NCBI RefSeq assembly: GCF_009834345.1
Contig: NZ_CP035042.1
Span: 2,852,001 to 2,916,000 of the forward strand
Origin: Billgrantia tianxiuensis
GTDB lineage: Bacteria > Pseudomonadota > Gammaproteobacteria > Pseudomonadales > Halomonadaceae
Direction of reading: 5' to 3'
Length of the DNA stretch: 64,000 bases
In this document: in pieces, positions 9,740-19,341 of the stretch
How positions within the stretch are numbered: the first letter of the stretch is position 1
Layout of the letters: every line of letters starts with the position of its first letter
The notes under the pieces: model-generated
Databases searched by the model: none
What the model was told of the DNA's origin: nothing
Seen by the model: the letters and a program-made list of their open reading frames with translations, nothing else
Position numbers and translations under genes: made by a program

Positions 9740-10377
9740 ATGAATGCCGAAAAACGCTACGAAATCTTCGCTCGCCTGCGCGAGCACAACCCCGAGCCGA
9801 CAACGGAGCTGGACTGGAGCACGCCGTTCGAGCTACTCACCGCCGTGCTGCTCTCTGCTCAGGCTACCGATGTCGGCGTGAACAAGGCCACCGCGCGGCT
9901 GTTCCCGGTAGCCAACACCCCCAGGCCATCCTCGACCTAGGCCTCGAGGCTCTCAAGGAGCACATCAAGACCATCGGACTCTACAATACCAAGGCCGAAA
10001 ACCTGATGAAGACCTGCCGTATGCTGGTCGAACAGCACGGCGGCGAGGTGCCGCGCACCCGGGAGGCGCTCGAGGCGTTGCCGGGGGTCGGGCGCAAGAC
10101 CGCCAACGTGATCCTCAATACCGCCTTTGGCGAACCCACCATCGCCGTGGACACCCATATCTTTCGCGTCTCCAATCGCACCCGCATCGCTCCCGGCAAG
10201 AACGTGAACGAGGTCGAACAGAAACTGCTGCGCCACGTGCCCAGGGAATTTCGCCGCGATGCACACCATTGGCTGATCCTGCATGGCCGCTATACCTGCG
10301 TAGCGCGCCGACCGCGCTGTGGCAGCTGCGTGATAGAGGATCTCTGCGAGTACAAGGAGAAGGTGGACCTGGCCTGA
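9740..10377 (+). CDS. nth: Endonuclease III, frameshifted as sequenced
   Basis: A base-excision-repair glycosylase/AP lyase for oxidised pyrimidines. The first part (from ATG 9740) reads into a TAG at 9938; the rest continues in another frame. Adding one C to the run at 9918-9922 restores a 212-residue Nth of normal length. The HhH motif and catalytic Lys lie in LPGVGRKTANVI, and the catalytic Asp in AVDTHIFRVSNR. The C-terminal 4Fe-4S ligands fit C-x6-C-x2-C-x5-C. It follows rsxB by 25 bp and is probably co-transcribed. The lesion is most likely a consensus error, since both halves are otherwise intact. Confidence 0.88.
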
Positions 10378-10462
10378 GGCAAACGCCTGAGACTAATGAT
10401 GACTTTGCATGACTCGGCACAGTCAGGGAGGATAACAACACAACAATAACCAGAGCCGTACC

Positions 10463-11523
10463 ATGCCATTGCACGATCATCCCATCGACAAGCGCGTCGA
10501 CGCCCTGCTCGCGCTGTCGCACGAGCATGCCGAGATCTATTGCAGCCCCTCGGCCTGGCTGGCTCGCGAACGCTACCTGGCCAACCACCCCACGCGCATC
10601 CTGGCCATGAAGTGCATGGACGGTCGCATCCACCTCCCCACGTCACGCGCACGCCCCTGGGTATCATCACCCCCTTCCGCAACCTGGGCGGCATCTTTCA
10701 CCTGGGCTGGCCGTACCTCGGCGAGATGCTCACCGACGCCGTCGATGAAGCTATCCATGGCGGCAGCGGCGTACTGCTGATCATCAGTTACCATTTCTCC
10801 CGCGGCGATCGGAACCGCGGCTGTGCCGGCTTCGACTGCGATGTGGCTGCCGCCTTGGCCCACGCCCATGAGATACGCCGTCAGGCCGAGAGCATCTTCG
10901 GCCGTGACCACCGCCACGTCTATCCCCTGGTGTGCGGCTTCGAGACGGATAGCGACGCACTCATCGTCCACGGTATCGATGACGCCACACTCGACATCGG
11001 CGCGCTGCAGCCCAGCCAGGAGGGTGAGCTCGAGCGCCGTATTGCCAGCCTGTGTCCCGACATGCCAGGCGACATACGCCGTGACCTGCTACCGCTACTG
11101 AAGGGCAACTTGCAGCATGTCGACTCCCTGCGCGGCATCACCCGCGAACTCGATATCGAACACCGCGAATGGGTGATCTGCGTCGGTCGCGGCTTCGATT
11201 TCCTGCACCTGCCCAATACCGCGCTGATCGTCGGGCCCTACAGCCCCGACCTGTCCCAGCCCATCAGTACGGCCGCAGCGATCATCGATGCCAACATGAA
11301 AGCGGAACGTGTCCCCGACGACGGCTTCCTCCTGCTTGCCTCGACGCCCTATGAAGCGATCGGCGTTGACCGCGCGCGCGCTGAACTCAAATCCCGCTTC
11401 CTGTCGGAATTCGCGGCCCAGGTCATCGCTCGCGAACATCCCAGGCTGGTGGCCGGCATGATCTCCCGCACAGCTGTCGTCCATTGGCCCAGCCGCAGAC
11501 TGGAACTTCTCGATCACGTTTGA
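10463..11523 (+). CDS. Carboxysome-shell-type carbonic anhydrase domain protein, frameshifted as sequenced
   Basis: Restoring one C in the run 10636-10639 gives 353 residues. The protein then reads KCMDGRIHLPHVTRTPLGI, rather than the low-complexity out-of-frame tail. The C-x-D-x-R pattern (Cys51, Asp53, Arg55), His111 and Cys121 match the Zn ligand and Asp/Arg dyad layout of the CsoSCA/beta carbonic anhydrase fold. That would suggest reversible CO2 hydration, but activity is not proven and Zn binding is inferred. No carboxysome or RuBisCO genes are nearby. It is followed after 12 bp by a YdcF-like gene, probably in one operon. Confidence 0.7.
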
Positions 11524-11535
11524 CGGAATACGACG

Positions 11536-12279
11536 ATGACATTGCTCAAGATCCTGCTACTGCCACCCACCTTGAACGTGCTGCTGGTGCTCCTGGGATT
11601 GCTCCTGAGCCCAAGGCGCTTCCTCGGCGCCCTGTTGATCATGCTGGGTCTGTTCGGGTTGCTGCTGCTTGCCACGCCAATGGCCAGCCATACCCTGCGT
11701 CAGGGGCTGGAACCCTACTCCACGCCGTCCACCTCGCAGTTGGAAAGCGCCGAGGCAATCGTCATCCTTGGCGGTGGACGTGACTATGTGGCCCCGGAAT
11801 TCGGCTGGGGCGACGCGCCAGCGAATCCCACCTGGCGCCGACTAGCCTACGCCTCCCATCTCCATCGGCAGACCGAACTGCCGTTGCTGGTCAGTGGTGG
11901 GCGGGTACATGACGAAGAAAGCGCCGAAGCCAATCTGATGGCCGTCGCCCTGCGCGACGTCTTCGACGTACCGGTACGCTGGCTGGAGGGTGAGAGCCGC
12001 AGCACGGCGGAGAATGCTCGTTTCAGTGCCGACATGCTGCGCGCCGAGGGTATCGCCCGGGTGGCGCTGGTGTCTCAGGCCTGGCATCTGCCGCGTGCCG
12101 TGGCGGAGTTCGAAGCCCAGGGTCTGGTCGTGGTGCCCGCCCCAACCGAATTCACCAGTCCACCGCCCGAAGGGCTCCAGGCCTGGCTACCCCGGGCCTA
12201 TCACCTCAACCAGAGCACACGCGCCTTGAACGAGTGGCTGGGGCGTGCCGGTCAGTCGCTACGCGACCTGCTGCCGTAG
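11536..12279 (+). CDS. YdcF/ElyC/SanA-family (DUF218) membrane protein
   Basis: 247 residues. Two N-terminal hydrophobic helices (about residues 3-22 and 28-50) are followed by a DUF218 domain. It has the family hallmarks AIVILGGGRDY near the start, LLVSGG, the E-x-x-STAENA region (LEGESRSTAENARF) and VSQAWHLPRA. Members such as ElyC and SanA act in envelope or peptidoglycan-precursor homeostasis; the exact reaction is unresolved. It lies 12 bp after the carbonic anhydrase-like gene and is followed by a strong terminator. Confidence 0.85.
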   Translation: MTLLKILLLPPTLNVLLVLLGLLLSPRRFLGALLIMLGLFGLLLLATPMASHTLRQGLEPYSTPSTSQLESAEAIVILGGGRDYVAPEFGWGDAPANPTWRRLAYASHLHRQTELPLLVSGGRVHDEESAEANLMAVALRDVFDVPVRWLEGESRSTAENARFSADMLRAEGIARVALVSQAWHLPRAVAEFEAQGLVVVPAPTEFTSPPPEGLQAWLPRAYHLNQSTRALNEWLGRAGQSLRDLLP

Positions 12280-12286
12280 CGCCGTT

Positions 12287-12311
12287 CGCCCCTTGGCCGC
12301 ACCAAGGGGCG
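12287..12311. terminator. Bidirectional terminator hairpin
   Basis: A 10-bp perfect stem CGCCCCTTGG / CCAAGGGGCG with a five-base loop. It sits between the convergent YdcF-like gene and the SnoaL-like gene. Confidence 0.7.
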
Positions 12312-12334
12312 CTCACCGCTTCATCAGTGTCACC

Positions 12335-12745
12335 TTATACTTCGGCGCCCACCTGGCGCAGCCACTCCTGCAGGTTGTAGTAGTTGGTCACCCTGGTGAT
12401 CCGCCCCTCAGCCACTTCGAAGAAGGCACCGCCGGGCAGCACGTAGCGCTGTCCAGTCGCCGGCGGTAACCCCTCGTCGGTAGCTCGGTACTCGCCGTGT
12501 ACCGTGTACTCGGCGGCTACCCGGCAACCGTCTGCACTGGGCAGGATCACGATGTCTGCCAGCCGCTCCACGTAGCTGCGATCCATGCGCTCCAAGAACT
12601 GACGGAACGCGTCACGTCCTGTTTCGCGTGGCCCCTGGTTCAGGTCGTGTGCCACTTCGGCATCGAGGCATTCGAGCATGGCGGCCCAGTCGCCACGGTT
12701 GAAGGCGTCATAGTATCGCTGGATCAGTCGCCCACTTTCGGACAT
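12335..12745 (-). CDS. SnoaL-like/ketosteroid-isomerase-fold (NTF2-like) protein
   Basis: 136 residues. The pattern RYYDAFNRGDWAAMLECLDAEVAHDLNQG near the start and the closing GRITRVTNYYNLQEWLRQV are characteristic of SnoaL-type NTF2-fold proteins. These small alpha+beta barrels are enzymes or ligand-binding proteins of very varied function. No signal peptide. It stands alone, with an upstream gap of 116 bp before the ArsA gene end. Function cannot be assigned from sequence. Confidence 0.8.
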   Translation of the reverse strand: MSESGRLIQRYYDAFNRGDWAAMLECLDAEVAHDLNQGPRETGRDAFRQFLERMDRSYVERLADIVILPSADGCRVAAEYTVHGEYRATDEGLPPATGQRYVLPGGAFFEVAEGRITRVTNYYNLQEWLRQVGAEV

Positions 12746-12861
12746 CGTCAGGCTCTCCTGGAGAAATTCAGGCGCCAGTGTAAACGCCCGGGCAGCGAGG
12801 CATTAGCCGGTGAGAATGCATTTGATCATTGCCATACAGCAATGACGGCCAACGGATGCGA

Positions 12862-13868
12862 TCAGAAGCCAGCGCTCTCCAGCCGGCTGGCAAGCTCTTC
12901 GAGAGCGGCGATACCCTGCACGTCGCTCGGCAGTAGCGTCAACCGCGGACGGGGCAAATGAGCGAACTGTTCGTCAATGCGGGCCAGGTACGTGGCCTCC
13001 TGCTCGCGTCGGGCACGCAGGAATTCACCGTCGGCATCGTCGGGGAGCACCCGGTTGACCAGGGTACCTGCCACCGGAATCTTGACTGCTTCGAGCGCCT
13101 GCACGGCACGTGCCGTCTCGAGAATCGGCAGTCGCTCGGGAGTCATCACGAACAGGAAGCCGCTCTCCTGTGCGTTCTCGATGCGTCGCCGGGCACGATG
13201 AAACAAACGCCGTCGCTCGAGCAGCGTGCGCGCCACGTCACGCGTGCGTTCGTCGAGATCGTTCAAGGGGTCTTCCTGGGGGTCGTCGAAGGGTGTGGCC
13301 ACGTCACGGCCACGCTTGGGCGTCAGATGCGAGAGCACCTTGCCCAACTCCTCGGACTTGCGACTGTGCGCCAGCAGGCCGTCGGTCCAGGCCGCCATGG
13401 CTTCAGGCAGGGTCAGCAGACGCAAAGTGTGCCCGGTGGGCGCGGTATCGAAGATCACCAGGTCGTAGGGCGCCGTATCGTCGCTGACGATACGTGAAAG
13501 CCGCTCCAGCAACGCGGCCTCCTGCGCGCCAGGAGACTGCCGCGTCAGGCGCATCTGACGTTCCAGCTCGGCCATCATTTCCGGCGCGGCGTAACGGCGC
13601 ATCTGCTCGGTCACCCGGGCCAGGTGCGCATCGACCTCGGCGTCCGGGTCGATCTCCATGGCGTCCAGGTTGGGCAGCAGGCGCCGCGGCGCATCGTTCA
13701 GTTCGCGGTCGAAGACGTCGCCGAGGCTATGGGCCGGGTCGGTGGAGACGACCAGCACCCGGCGCTCGCGGCGAGCGGCCAGTACCGCCAGCGATGCCGC
13801 TACCGTGGTCTTGCCCACGCCCCCTTGCCGCCCACCCAGAGCAGGTGTTTGTCGAGTAACTCTCTCAT
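12862..13868 (-). CDS. ArsA-family ATPase (CstA/cory-CC-star operon), frameshifted as sequenced
   Basis: Start ATG 13866-13868 (MRELLDKHLLWVGGKG). Adding one base in the C run 13820-13824 joins this to the main frame and restores the deviant Walker A GGKGGVGKTT, giving 335 residues. Later ArsA/GET3 features are present: STDPAHSLGDVF (switch I), a DTAPTGHTLRLL switch II region, and a C-terminal LLPSDVQG. ArsA/GET3-type ATPases are dimeric and drive anion pumping or tail-anchored protein handling. No arsenic genes are nearby, so arsenite transport is unlikely. It is the third gene after cstA and the cory-CC-star gene; a role with CstA is inferred. Confidence 0.85.
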
Positions 13869-13955
13869 GTCACATCCTATGAAGCATGGTGGCTTCGCGG
13901 CTAATCCGACGACAGGCCTATGCGGGGGCGCTGTAAACCCTTCCCTGGGCGCTAC

Positions 13956-13975
13956 TTCTTCCATCCCTGGAAGAA
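13956..13975. other. Short hairpin between cory-CC-star gene and ArsA ATPase
   Basis: An 8-bp perfect stem TTCTTCCA / TGGAAGAA with loop TCCC in the 155-bp gap inside the leftward operon. It could attenuate or process the transcript between the second and third genes. Confidence 0.4.
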
Positions 13976-14023
13976 GACCCCGCTGCGGCCTGTCCCCTGC
14001 GCCGCTCGCTCGAGGTCCGGACG

Positions 14024-14326
14024 CTAGCAACATCTGAAATGATCCAGGGGCGAGCGCTCCATGCCCATGCGCCGGTGCCACTCGTGGAAGCGCTCGAGCA
14101 ACAGCGGTTGCAGCTCCAGGGTGTAGTAGGCAGCCGGGTTGGGTACCCCCATCATCTCCGAGAACACCAGCAGCATGAACAGGTCGTCCTCGTCGCGCCT
14201 GGCGCGGGCAATGGCGCCGCGATAGCGCGCGCTGTAGAACTCTTCGGCGACGAACCGGGCCTGGCTCAGCCAGGCCCTAACCCGCTCGCGACGAGGGTCA
14301 TGCTCTTTGTCATGATCGTCGCTCAT
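14024..14326 (-). CDS. cory-CC-star protein
   Basis: 100 residues from ATG 14324-14326, ending in the dicysteine FRCC immediately before the stop, the hallmark from which I recall the cory-CC-star family being named. Other features: VAEEFYSARYRGAIARARRDEDDLFMLLVFSEMMGVPNP in the first two-thirds (split here by family custom, read as one helix-rich region) and LLLERFHEWHRRMGM near the end. It is soluble and helical with no membrane segment. It lies between cstA and the ArsA-type ATPase, a recurring neighbourhood for the family. A terminal CC pair could bind metal or be lipidated; neither is shown. Confidence 0.8.
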   Translation of the reverse strand: MSDDHDKEHDPRRERVRAWLSQARFVAEEFYSARYRGAIARARRDEDDLFMLLVFSEMMGVPNPAAYYTLELQPLLLERFHEWHRRMGMERSPLDHFRCC

Positions 14327-14340
14327 TGCATGCCTCCGGT

Positions 14341-16013
14341 TCACTCCTGGCGGGCCATTTCCGCCCGTGAGCGCTTCAGCGCCGAGGCGCACTCCATGGC
14401 CACCAGGATCGCGGCAATCAGTACCACGATGTCCACGAAGAGCAGGAAGTAATTGCCCTCGTTGAAGAAGGTGCGCAGCTGTATGAGCAGCGCAGCGATA
14501 GTCATCACTAGCAGGAAGCACAGCGGCGCCAGGGTGTACCACATGGGACGGCGCAGGCGCACCAGCATCACCGTGACCACCAGCAAGGTCAGACCCGCCA
14601 GCAGCTGGTTGGTGGTGCCGAACAGCGGCCAGATGATCATGCCGCCGGTACCGTCGGCCCCTCCGGCGCCGAAGGCCAACAGCAGGCAGCTGCCCACGGC
14701 GAGCAGCGTGGCCGGTACGTTTTTGGTCATCCACTTGAGGTTATAGATCACGCCCCACTCCTGGAAAATGTAACGCTGCAGGCGCAGACCGGTATCCATG
14801 GTGGTGCCGGCGAACAGCGCGGCCATCACGGTCAGCAGTGTCGCTGCGGTCACTTCGGGCAGGCCCAGGCCGTTGTGGATCATGTAGGCGCCGCCTTCGA
14901 CGAAGGCGTTGACACCGCCGGCCCCGAAGGCGGTATAGACCGCCTGCCAGTCGGCGAAGGTAGCGAAACCGGCCGTGGCGGCCAGGATGGCCGCCAGCGC
15001 CAGCATGCCCTCGCCCACAGCGCCGAAATAGCCGACGAAACGCGCGTCGGTTTCGCGGTTGAGCTGCTTGGAGGTGGTGCCGGAGGAAACCAGACCGTGA
15101 AAGCCGGAAATGGCACCGCAGGCGATAGTGACGAAAAGCAGCGGCAGCATCGATGGCGTGCCTGCCGGCAGGTCGCCATTGATCATCGGCGCCACTACGC
15201 TGGGGTTGAGCAGCAGAATGGCACCGTAGAGCACGATCAGGCCGATGAACAGCTGCAGGCCATTAATGTAGTCACGCGGCTGTAGCAGTACCCATACCGG
15301 CAGCATCGAGGCGATGGCGGCATAGCCAAACAGGATCAGAATCCACACCGCGTTACCGGAAAGGCCACCCACCTCGGCCGGCATCTGGATCGGTACCGAG
15401 GGGCCGATGAAGATCAGCACGTACAGGGCAATGACGCCGAGAATCGATACCACCGGCAGGCTCAGAATGCGGCGATAGATCAACTGGCCAATGATCAGCG
15501 CGACCAGAATGGCTCCCCACACCGGTACCACGGCGCTGGAAAAGTTCATCATCAACCCGGCAATGACCACGGCGAACACGGCGTTGACCATCAGCAGCAC
15601 CAGGAAGATGACGATCATGAAGATGCTGCGGGCCCGGGCGCCGACCACGTCGCCGGTCAGCGCACCGACGGACTTGGCCTTGTTGCGCACGCTGGCCCAG
15701 ATGGCGCCGGAATCGTGCACGCCGGCGAAGAACACGGTCCCGAGGACTACCCACAGGAAGGCGGGCAGCCAGCCCCAGATGACCGCGATGGCCGGCCCGA
15801 CGATGGGGGCGGCCCCTGCCACCGAGGTGAAATGGTGGCCCCAGAGGATGTAGCGATTGGTCGGCACGAAGTCGACCCCATCCTCGTACTCGTGGGCGGG
15901 CGTTCTGAAATCGGGTCGAGACGATAGATCTTGGTGGCTATGAAACGGGAATAGAGAAAGTACCCCGCCGCCATACCGCCAAGACCAAGAATCAGCAAAA
16001 TGATGGCACTCAT
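14341..16013 (-). CDS. cstA: Carbon starvation protein CstA-family transporter, frameshifted as sequenced
   Basis: Start ATG 16011-16013 after AAGGAG. The first 40 residues join the long downstream frame if one base is restored at the G run 15898-15900 (C run on the coding strand), giving 557 residues and a continuous DPISERPAHEYEDG. CstA members are many-helix inner-membrane proteins linked to peptide or pyruvate uptake in carbon starvation. The family motif GHHFTSVAGAAPIVGPAIAV is present, as are about 14 hydrophobic segments. It is the first gene of the leftward cstA, cory-CC-star, ArsA operon. Shorter than E. coli CstA (701) but close to other members. Confidence 0.9.
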
Positions 16014-16281
16014 TCTGGTCAGCTCCTTTTTAAGGATTGTCCTTTATCTTTCTGGGCGGCTCGCATGTTACGCGACGCGCCAGGTCCGGCAGTAGGCCGG
16101 ACTCTGCCCAGGAAAGTCTGCGCAGAGCGAGGCCCTAAGTCCAATTCGCGACCTTCTCGCGCTAACGATTTACAGCTAAAGTCGTATGATTCCCTCCAAC
16201 GATCAAAAGTCTTACAGCACCGGCTGAACGGGCACGTTACGCTGCCGGAAGAAAGTCCGCCTGTGGAAAGACGAGACGCCC

Positions 16282-16569
16282 ATGCAAGAGACACTGCTCC
16301 AACTCACCATGGCCGGCGCCTTTGGCGCCTTCATCGGTATGCTTTTTCGCGTGACGCGCCGGCCAGGCCAGGCACGCGCCTTCCTGTTCACGCTGGTGGG
16401 GCTCGCCGCCGGCGTAACCGCCTACCTGATCTACTACGTCCTGACCCGCACCACCGGCGCTCCGGCCTGGCTGTTACCGGTGCTGGTGCTGCTGCAGGTG
16501 TGGCTCTGGCTTGGCCCGCTGGGGCCCAAGCGCTGGCGACTCGAGAAAGACAGCGACGAGCCGCGCTAG
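16282..16569 (+). CDS. Small membrane protein, function unknown
   Basis: 95 residues with three hydrophobic segments (about 8-22, 34-54, 60-77) and a short charged C-terminus. No motif that I recognise. It is divergent from cstA across a 268-bp region holding both start signals and precedes the response regulator by 137 bp. It may be the first gene of that operon or independent. Confidence 0.6.
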   Translation: MQETLLQLTMAGAFGAFIGMLFRVTRRPGQARAFLFTLVGLAAGVTAYLIYYVLTRTTGAPAWLLPVLVLLQVWLWLGPLGPKRWRLEKDSDEPR

Positions 16570-16706
16570 AGCCCGTGGCGCTGACGGCCAGCTCGTGGTA
16601 GTAGAGTTCCTAGCGGCTGCCTCTTCTGCCAAGGTCGTCTTTGCCGCTCCCTACACGCGCACTAGACTAATGATCAATAACATACAAGACGCTCGAGGAG
16701 TGATGC

Positions 16707-17078
16707 ATGGCCAAGGTGCTGGTGGTGGACGATGAGCCCAATATCGTCCTTTCGCTGGAGTTCCTTATGCAGCAGGCCGGTTTCGAAGTGACAACGGCCG
16801 AGGATGGCGAAGGCGCTCTGGCCGAGGTCGAGCAGTCGCCGCCCGACCTGATCCTGCTCGACATCAGCCTCCCCGGCCTGAGCGGCTTCGACGTGCTGGA
16901 GCAATTGCGCCACGATCCCCGCCATGCCAGGCTCCCGATCATCATGCTCACTGCCCATGGGCGCGAGGTGGAACGGGAGAAGGGACTGGCCTTGGGTGCC
17001 GATGACTACGTGACCAAACCTTTCTCGACCCAGGCCCTGGTCGAGAAGGTGAAAGCCCTGCTCGCCGAGGATGCCTGA
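16707..17078 (+). CDS. Single-domain response regulator (CheY-like)
   Basis: 123 residues, one receiver domain with no output domain. Acidic pocket DD at residues 8-9, phosphoacceptor Asp52 in [10 protein letters not shown], Thr in MLTAHG and Lys in VTKPF. The ATG at 16707 is preceded by GAGGAG; an ATG four bases earlier is out of frame. The stop overlaps the next gene's ATG (TGATG), indicating translational coupling. It probably receives phosphate from the symporter-type kinase at 19342. Lacking a DNA-binding domain, it must act through a partner protein. Confidence 0.9.
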   Translation: MAKVLVVDDEPNIVLSLEFLMQQAGFEVTTAEDGEGALAEVEQSPPDLILLDISLPGLSGFDVLEQLRHDPRHARLPIIMLTAHGREVEREKGLALGADDYVTKPFSTQALVEKVKALLAEDA

Positions 17079-19140
17079 TGTTCGGGCGCAAGTTGCCCAA
17101 GCGCCAGCGCCTGATCGGCCTGTGGCTGCTGCTCAGCGGCATCAGCCTGCTGGGGGGCGCCATCTTTGCGGCCTGGCTGGACAGCTTGTTCCAGCCCCAA
17201 GGCTTCGCTCGCCTGGTGCTGTGGCTGGGCTGTTTTTCTGGCGGCGGCACCATCTTTCTGATCGGTCTGCTGCTCGAACGCATGCTCTTCACCCCGCTGC
17301 GCCATCTTCAGGTGCAGCTCGCACGACTGGTCGCCAATCCCGACGCCCGTGACGACTATCCGCCCGAAGGATGGCTGCGCGGTCTTGGCCCCGACCTGGT
17401 GCGTGTACGCGAGGCCTGGCGCAGCGATCGCGCCCGTCTGGCCACGGCGCATGCCGAAGGGGCACGCAGTGCAGCGCGTATCCGCCAGGAGCTCGAGACG
17501 TTACTGCAGGTGTTGGATACACCGCTGCTGCTCTGCGATCACCATCGCCGCCTGCTGCTGTTCAACCAAGCCGCCGAGAAGCTGTTCGCGAATCACCCGG
17601 GGCTTGGGCTAGGCAAGCGTCTGGACGCCTTGCTGCCAATCGCAAGCCTGCAGGATTCTCTGGGACAGCTGCCGGACGACGGCTCCCCTCGCGAGCTGTT
17701 GGTGCCCTGTAATGAGCGCTGGCTGCATGTGATTTTGCGCCGGGTCCCTCAGAGCAATGGTGAAACGCTGCTGACACTGACCGATGCCACTTCCGTGTGG
17801 AACAGCGAGATGGGCGCCCGCGCCAACCTCGCCGACCGAATCGCCCCGCTGCGCCGGCACGGCGCAAGCCTGGCCAGCGCCGCCGAAGCGCTGGGCAGCG
17901 TACGCCATGCCCGGCATATCGACGATACCTTGCGTCGACGCCTGGAAGCGGTCATCGATGAGGAGAGCCGCGCACTGGGCAACGAGATCGAAGGCCTTGG
18001 GCGTCTGATAGAAGACATGCAGCAGCAGGGTGAGCGGCTGGTGCCGCTGTGGTCCAACGACCTCTGGCAATCGCTCAACGAGCGGCTGGGCGACAGACCG
18101 ATCGAAGTGCTCCCCATCGGCATGCCGGCCTGGTTCAAAGGCGATGCTCCCGCCCTGCTGGTGATGCTGGAAGCGCTGCTGGAACGCCTGAGCGAAGAGG
18201 CTGGCACCACGCATTTCGAGGGCGAGATCCTGCTCGGCAATCGCCGTGTCTATCTCGACCTGATCTGGCCAGGCAGCCCATTACCGCAGCGCACACTGGC
18301 CACCTGGTGCGAACAGAAGCTTGCCGCATTGCCGCTTTCCCCCGGATCGGCGACCTGCTGCGCCAGCACGCCAGCGATGCCTGGAGCCTGGCTGACGACG
18401 ATGGTCGGCACGCCCGCCTGCGCCTGCCGCTACCCGCCGTGGACCGCGTCGGCGCCCCGCCCAGCCAGTTGCCGCCGCGCCCTGAGTTCCACGACTTCGG
18501 CATCGCCGATCTGCCGCCGCCCGATGCCGAGCTGGCCCGCTGCCCGCTGCGTGCCTTGGAAATCGTCGCCTTCGATACCGAGACCACTGGCCTGGAGCTG
18601 CGGCGTGGCGACACGGTGATCAGCATCGGCGCCTGCCGGATCGTCAATTCACGCCTGCTGGCCAGCGACATCTTCGACGCACGGGTCGACCCCGGCAAGC
18701 CGATCCCTCCCGCCAGCACGGCGATTCATGGTATCACCGACGACGATGTCGCCGGCGCCCCACCATTGCCGGTCATTCTGCCGCGTTTTCGCGACTACAT
18801 CGGCGACGCCGTGATACTGGCCCACAATGCGGCATTCGACCTGCTGGCCCTGCAGACTCCCGGCACCGGCGTCATCCTCGAGATGCCGGTGCTGGATACG
18901 CTGCTGATCTCACGCGCCCTGGACGAGAGCCTGGATGGCCATGACCTGGACACCCTCGCCGATCGTTACGACCTGAGCTTTCCGCCCGGCACCCGCCACA
19001 CCGCCCTGGGAGACGCGCGCATGACGGCCGAGCTGTGGCTGGCACTGTTGCCGCGGCTGGAGGCACGCGGCATCGAGACCCTGGAGCAAGCGCTGGCGCT
19101 GCAGGCCACCGCCTTCGACCGGGAGGACGCGTGCACATGA
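17078..19140 (+). CDS. Membrane-anchored DEDDh 3'-5' exonuclease with PAS-like sensor region, frameshifted as sequenced
   Basis: Restoring one C in 18339-18343 gives one 687-residue protein. Two N-terminal transmembrane helices (about 12-35, 45-70) are followed by a linker, then a PAS-like segment (LLQVLDTPLLLCDHHRRLLL, residues about 143-162) and a degenerate kinase-like region. The C-terminal 200 residues are a DnaQ-type exonuclease: DTETTG (Exo I), AHNAAFD (Exo II) and HTALGDA (Exo III, DEDDh class). The family resembles PolIII-epsilon-like genes beside SSS-histidine kinases in other gammaproteobacteria. Overlaps with both neighbours indicate one operon. Whether it trims DNA or RNA is unknown. 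Confidence 0.83.
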
Positions 19141-19337
19141 GCGCCTCCGGCCCCCAGGCCCGGCTGGTCGCACTGATCGGCCTGGCCACGCTGCTCTTCT
19201 CGCCGCCACTGGTACTGATCTTCGACCGGCCCTCCACCGCCGGCCTGTCATGGCTGCCGCTCTATCTGTTCGTGGCCTGGCTGCTGGTCATCGGCCTGGC
19301 CGCCTGGCTGATGGAGCATCGTCGGGAGGACAGCTGA
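19137..19337 (+). CDS. Small two-helix membrane protein
   Basis: 66 residues from an ATG overlapping the exonuclease stop (ATGA). Two hydrophobic helices, about residues 8-27 and 40-58, with a charged C-terminus EHRREDS. Its place directly before the symporter-kinase gene (4-bp gap) suggests that it is an accessory subunit, as small partner proteins are common next to SSS-family transporters. The family is not certain. Confidence 0.7.
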   Translation: MSASGPQARLVALIGLATLLFSPPLVLIFDRPSTAGLSWLPLYLFVAWLLVIGLAAWLMEHRREDS

Positions 19338-19341
19338 CACG

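Noticed and set aside
12862..13868. Arsenite pump ATPase role
   Set aside because: No arsB, arsC, arsD or arsR nearby; the cstA and cory-CC-star context points elsewhere.
16176..16202. TAAAGTCG followed 11 nt later by CCAACGAT near the small membrane gene, as a FliA promoter
   Set aside because: The -10 does not resemble GCCGATAA; only the -35 matches.
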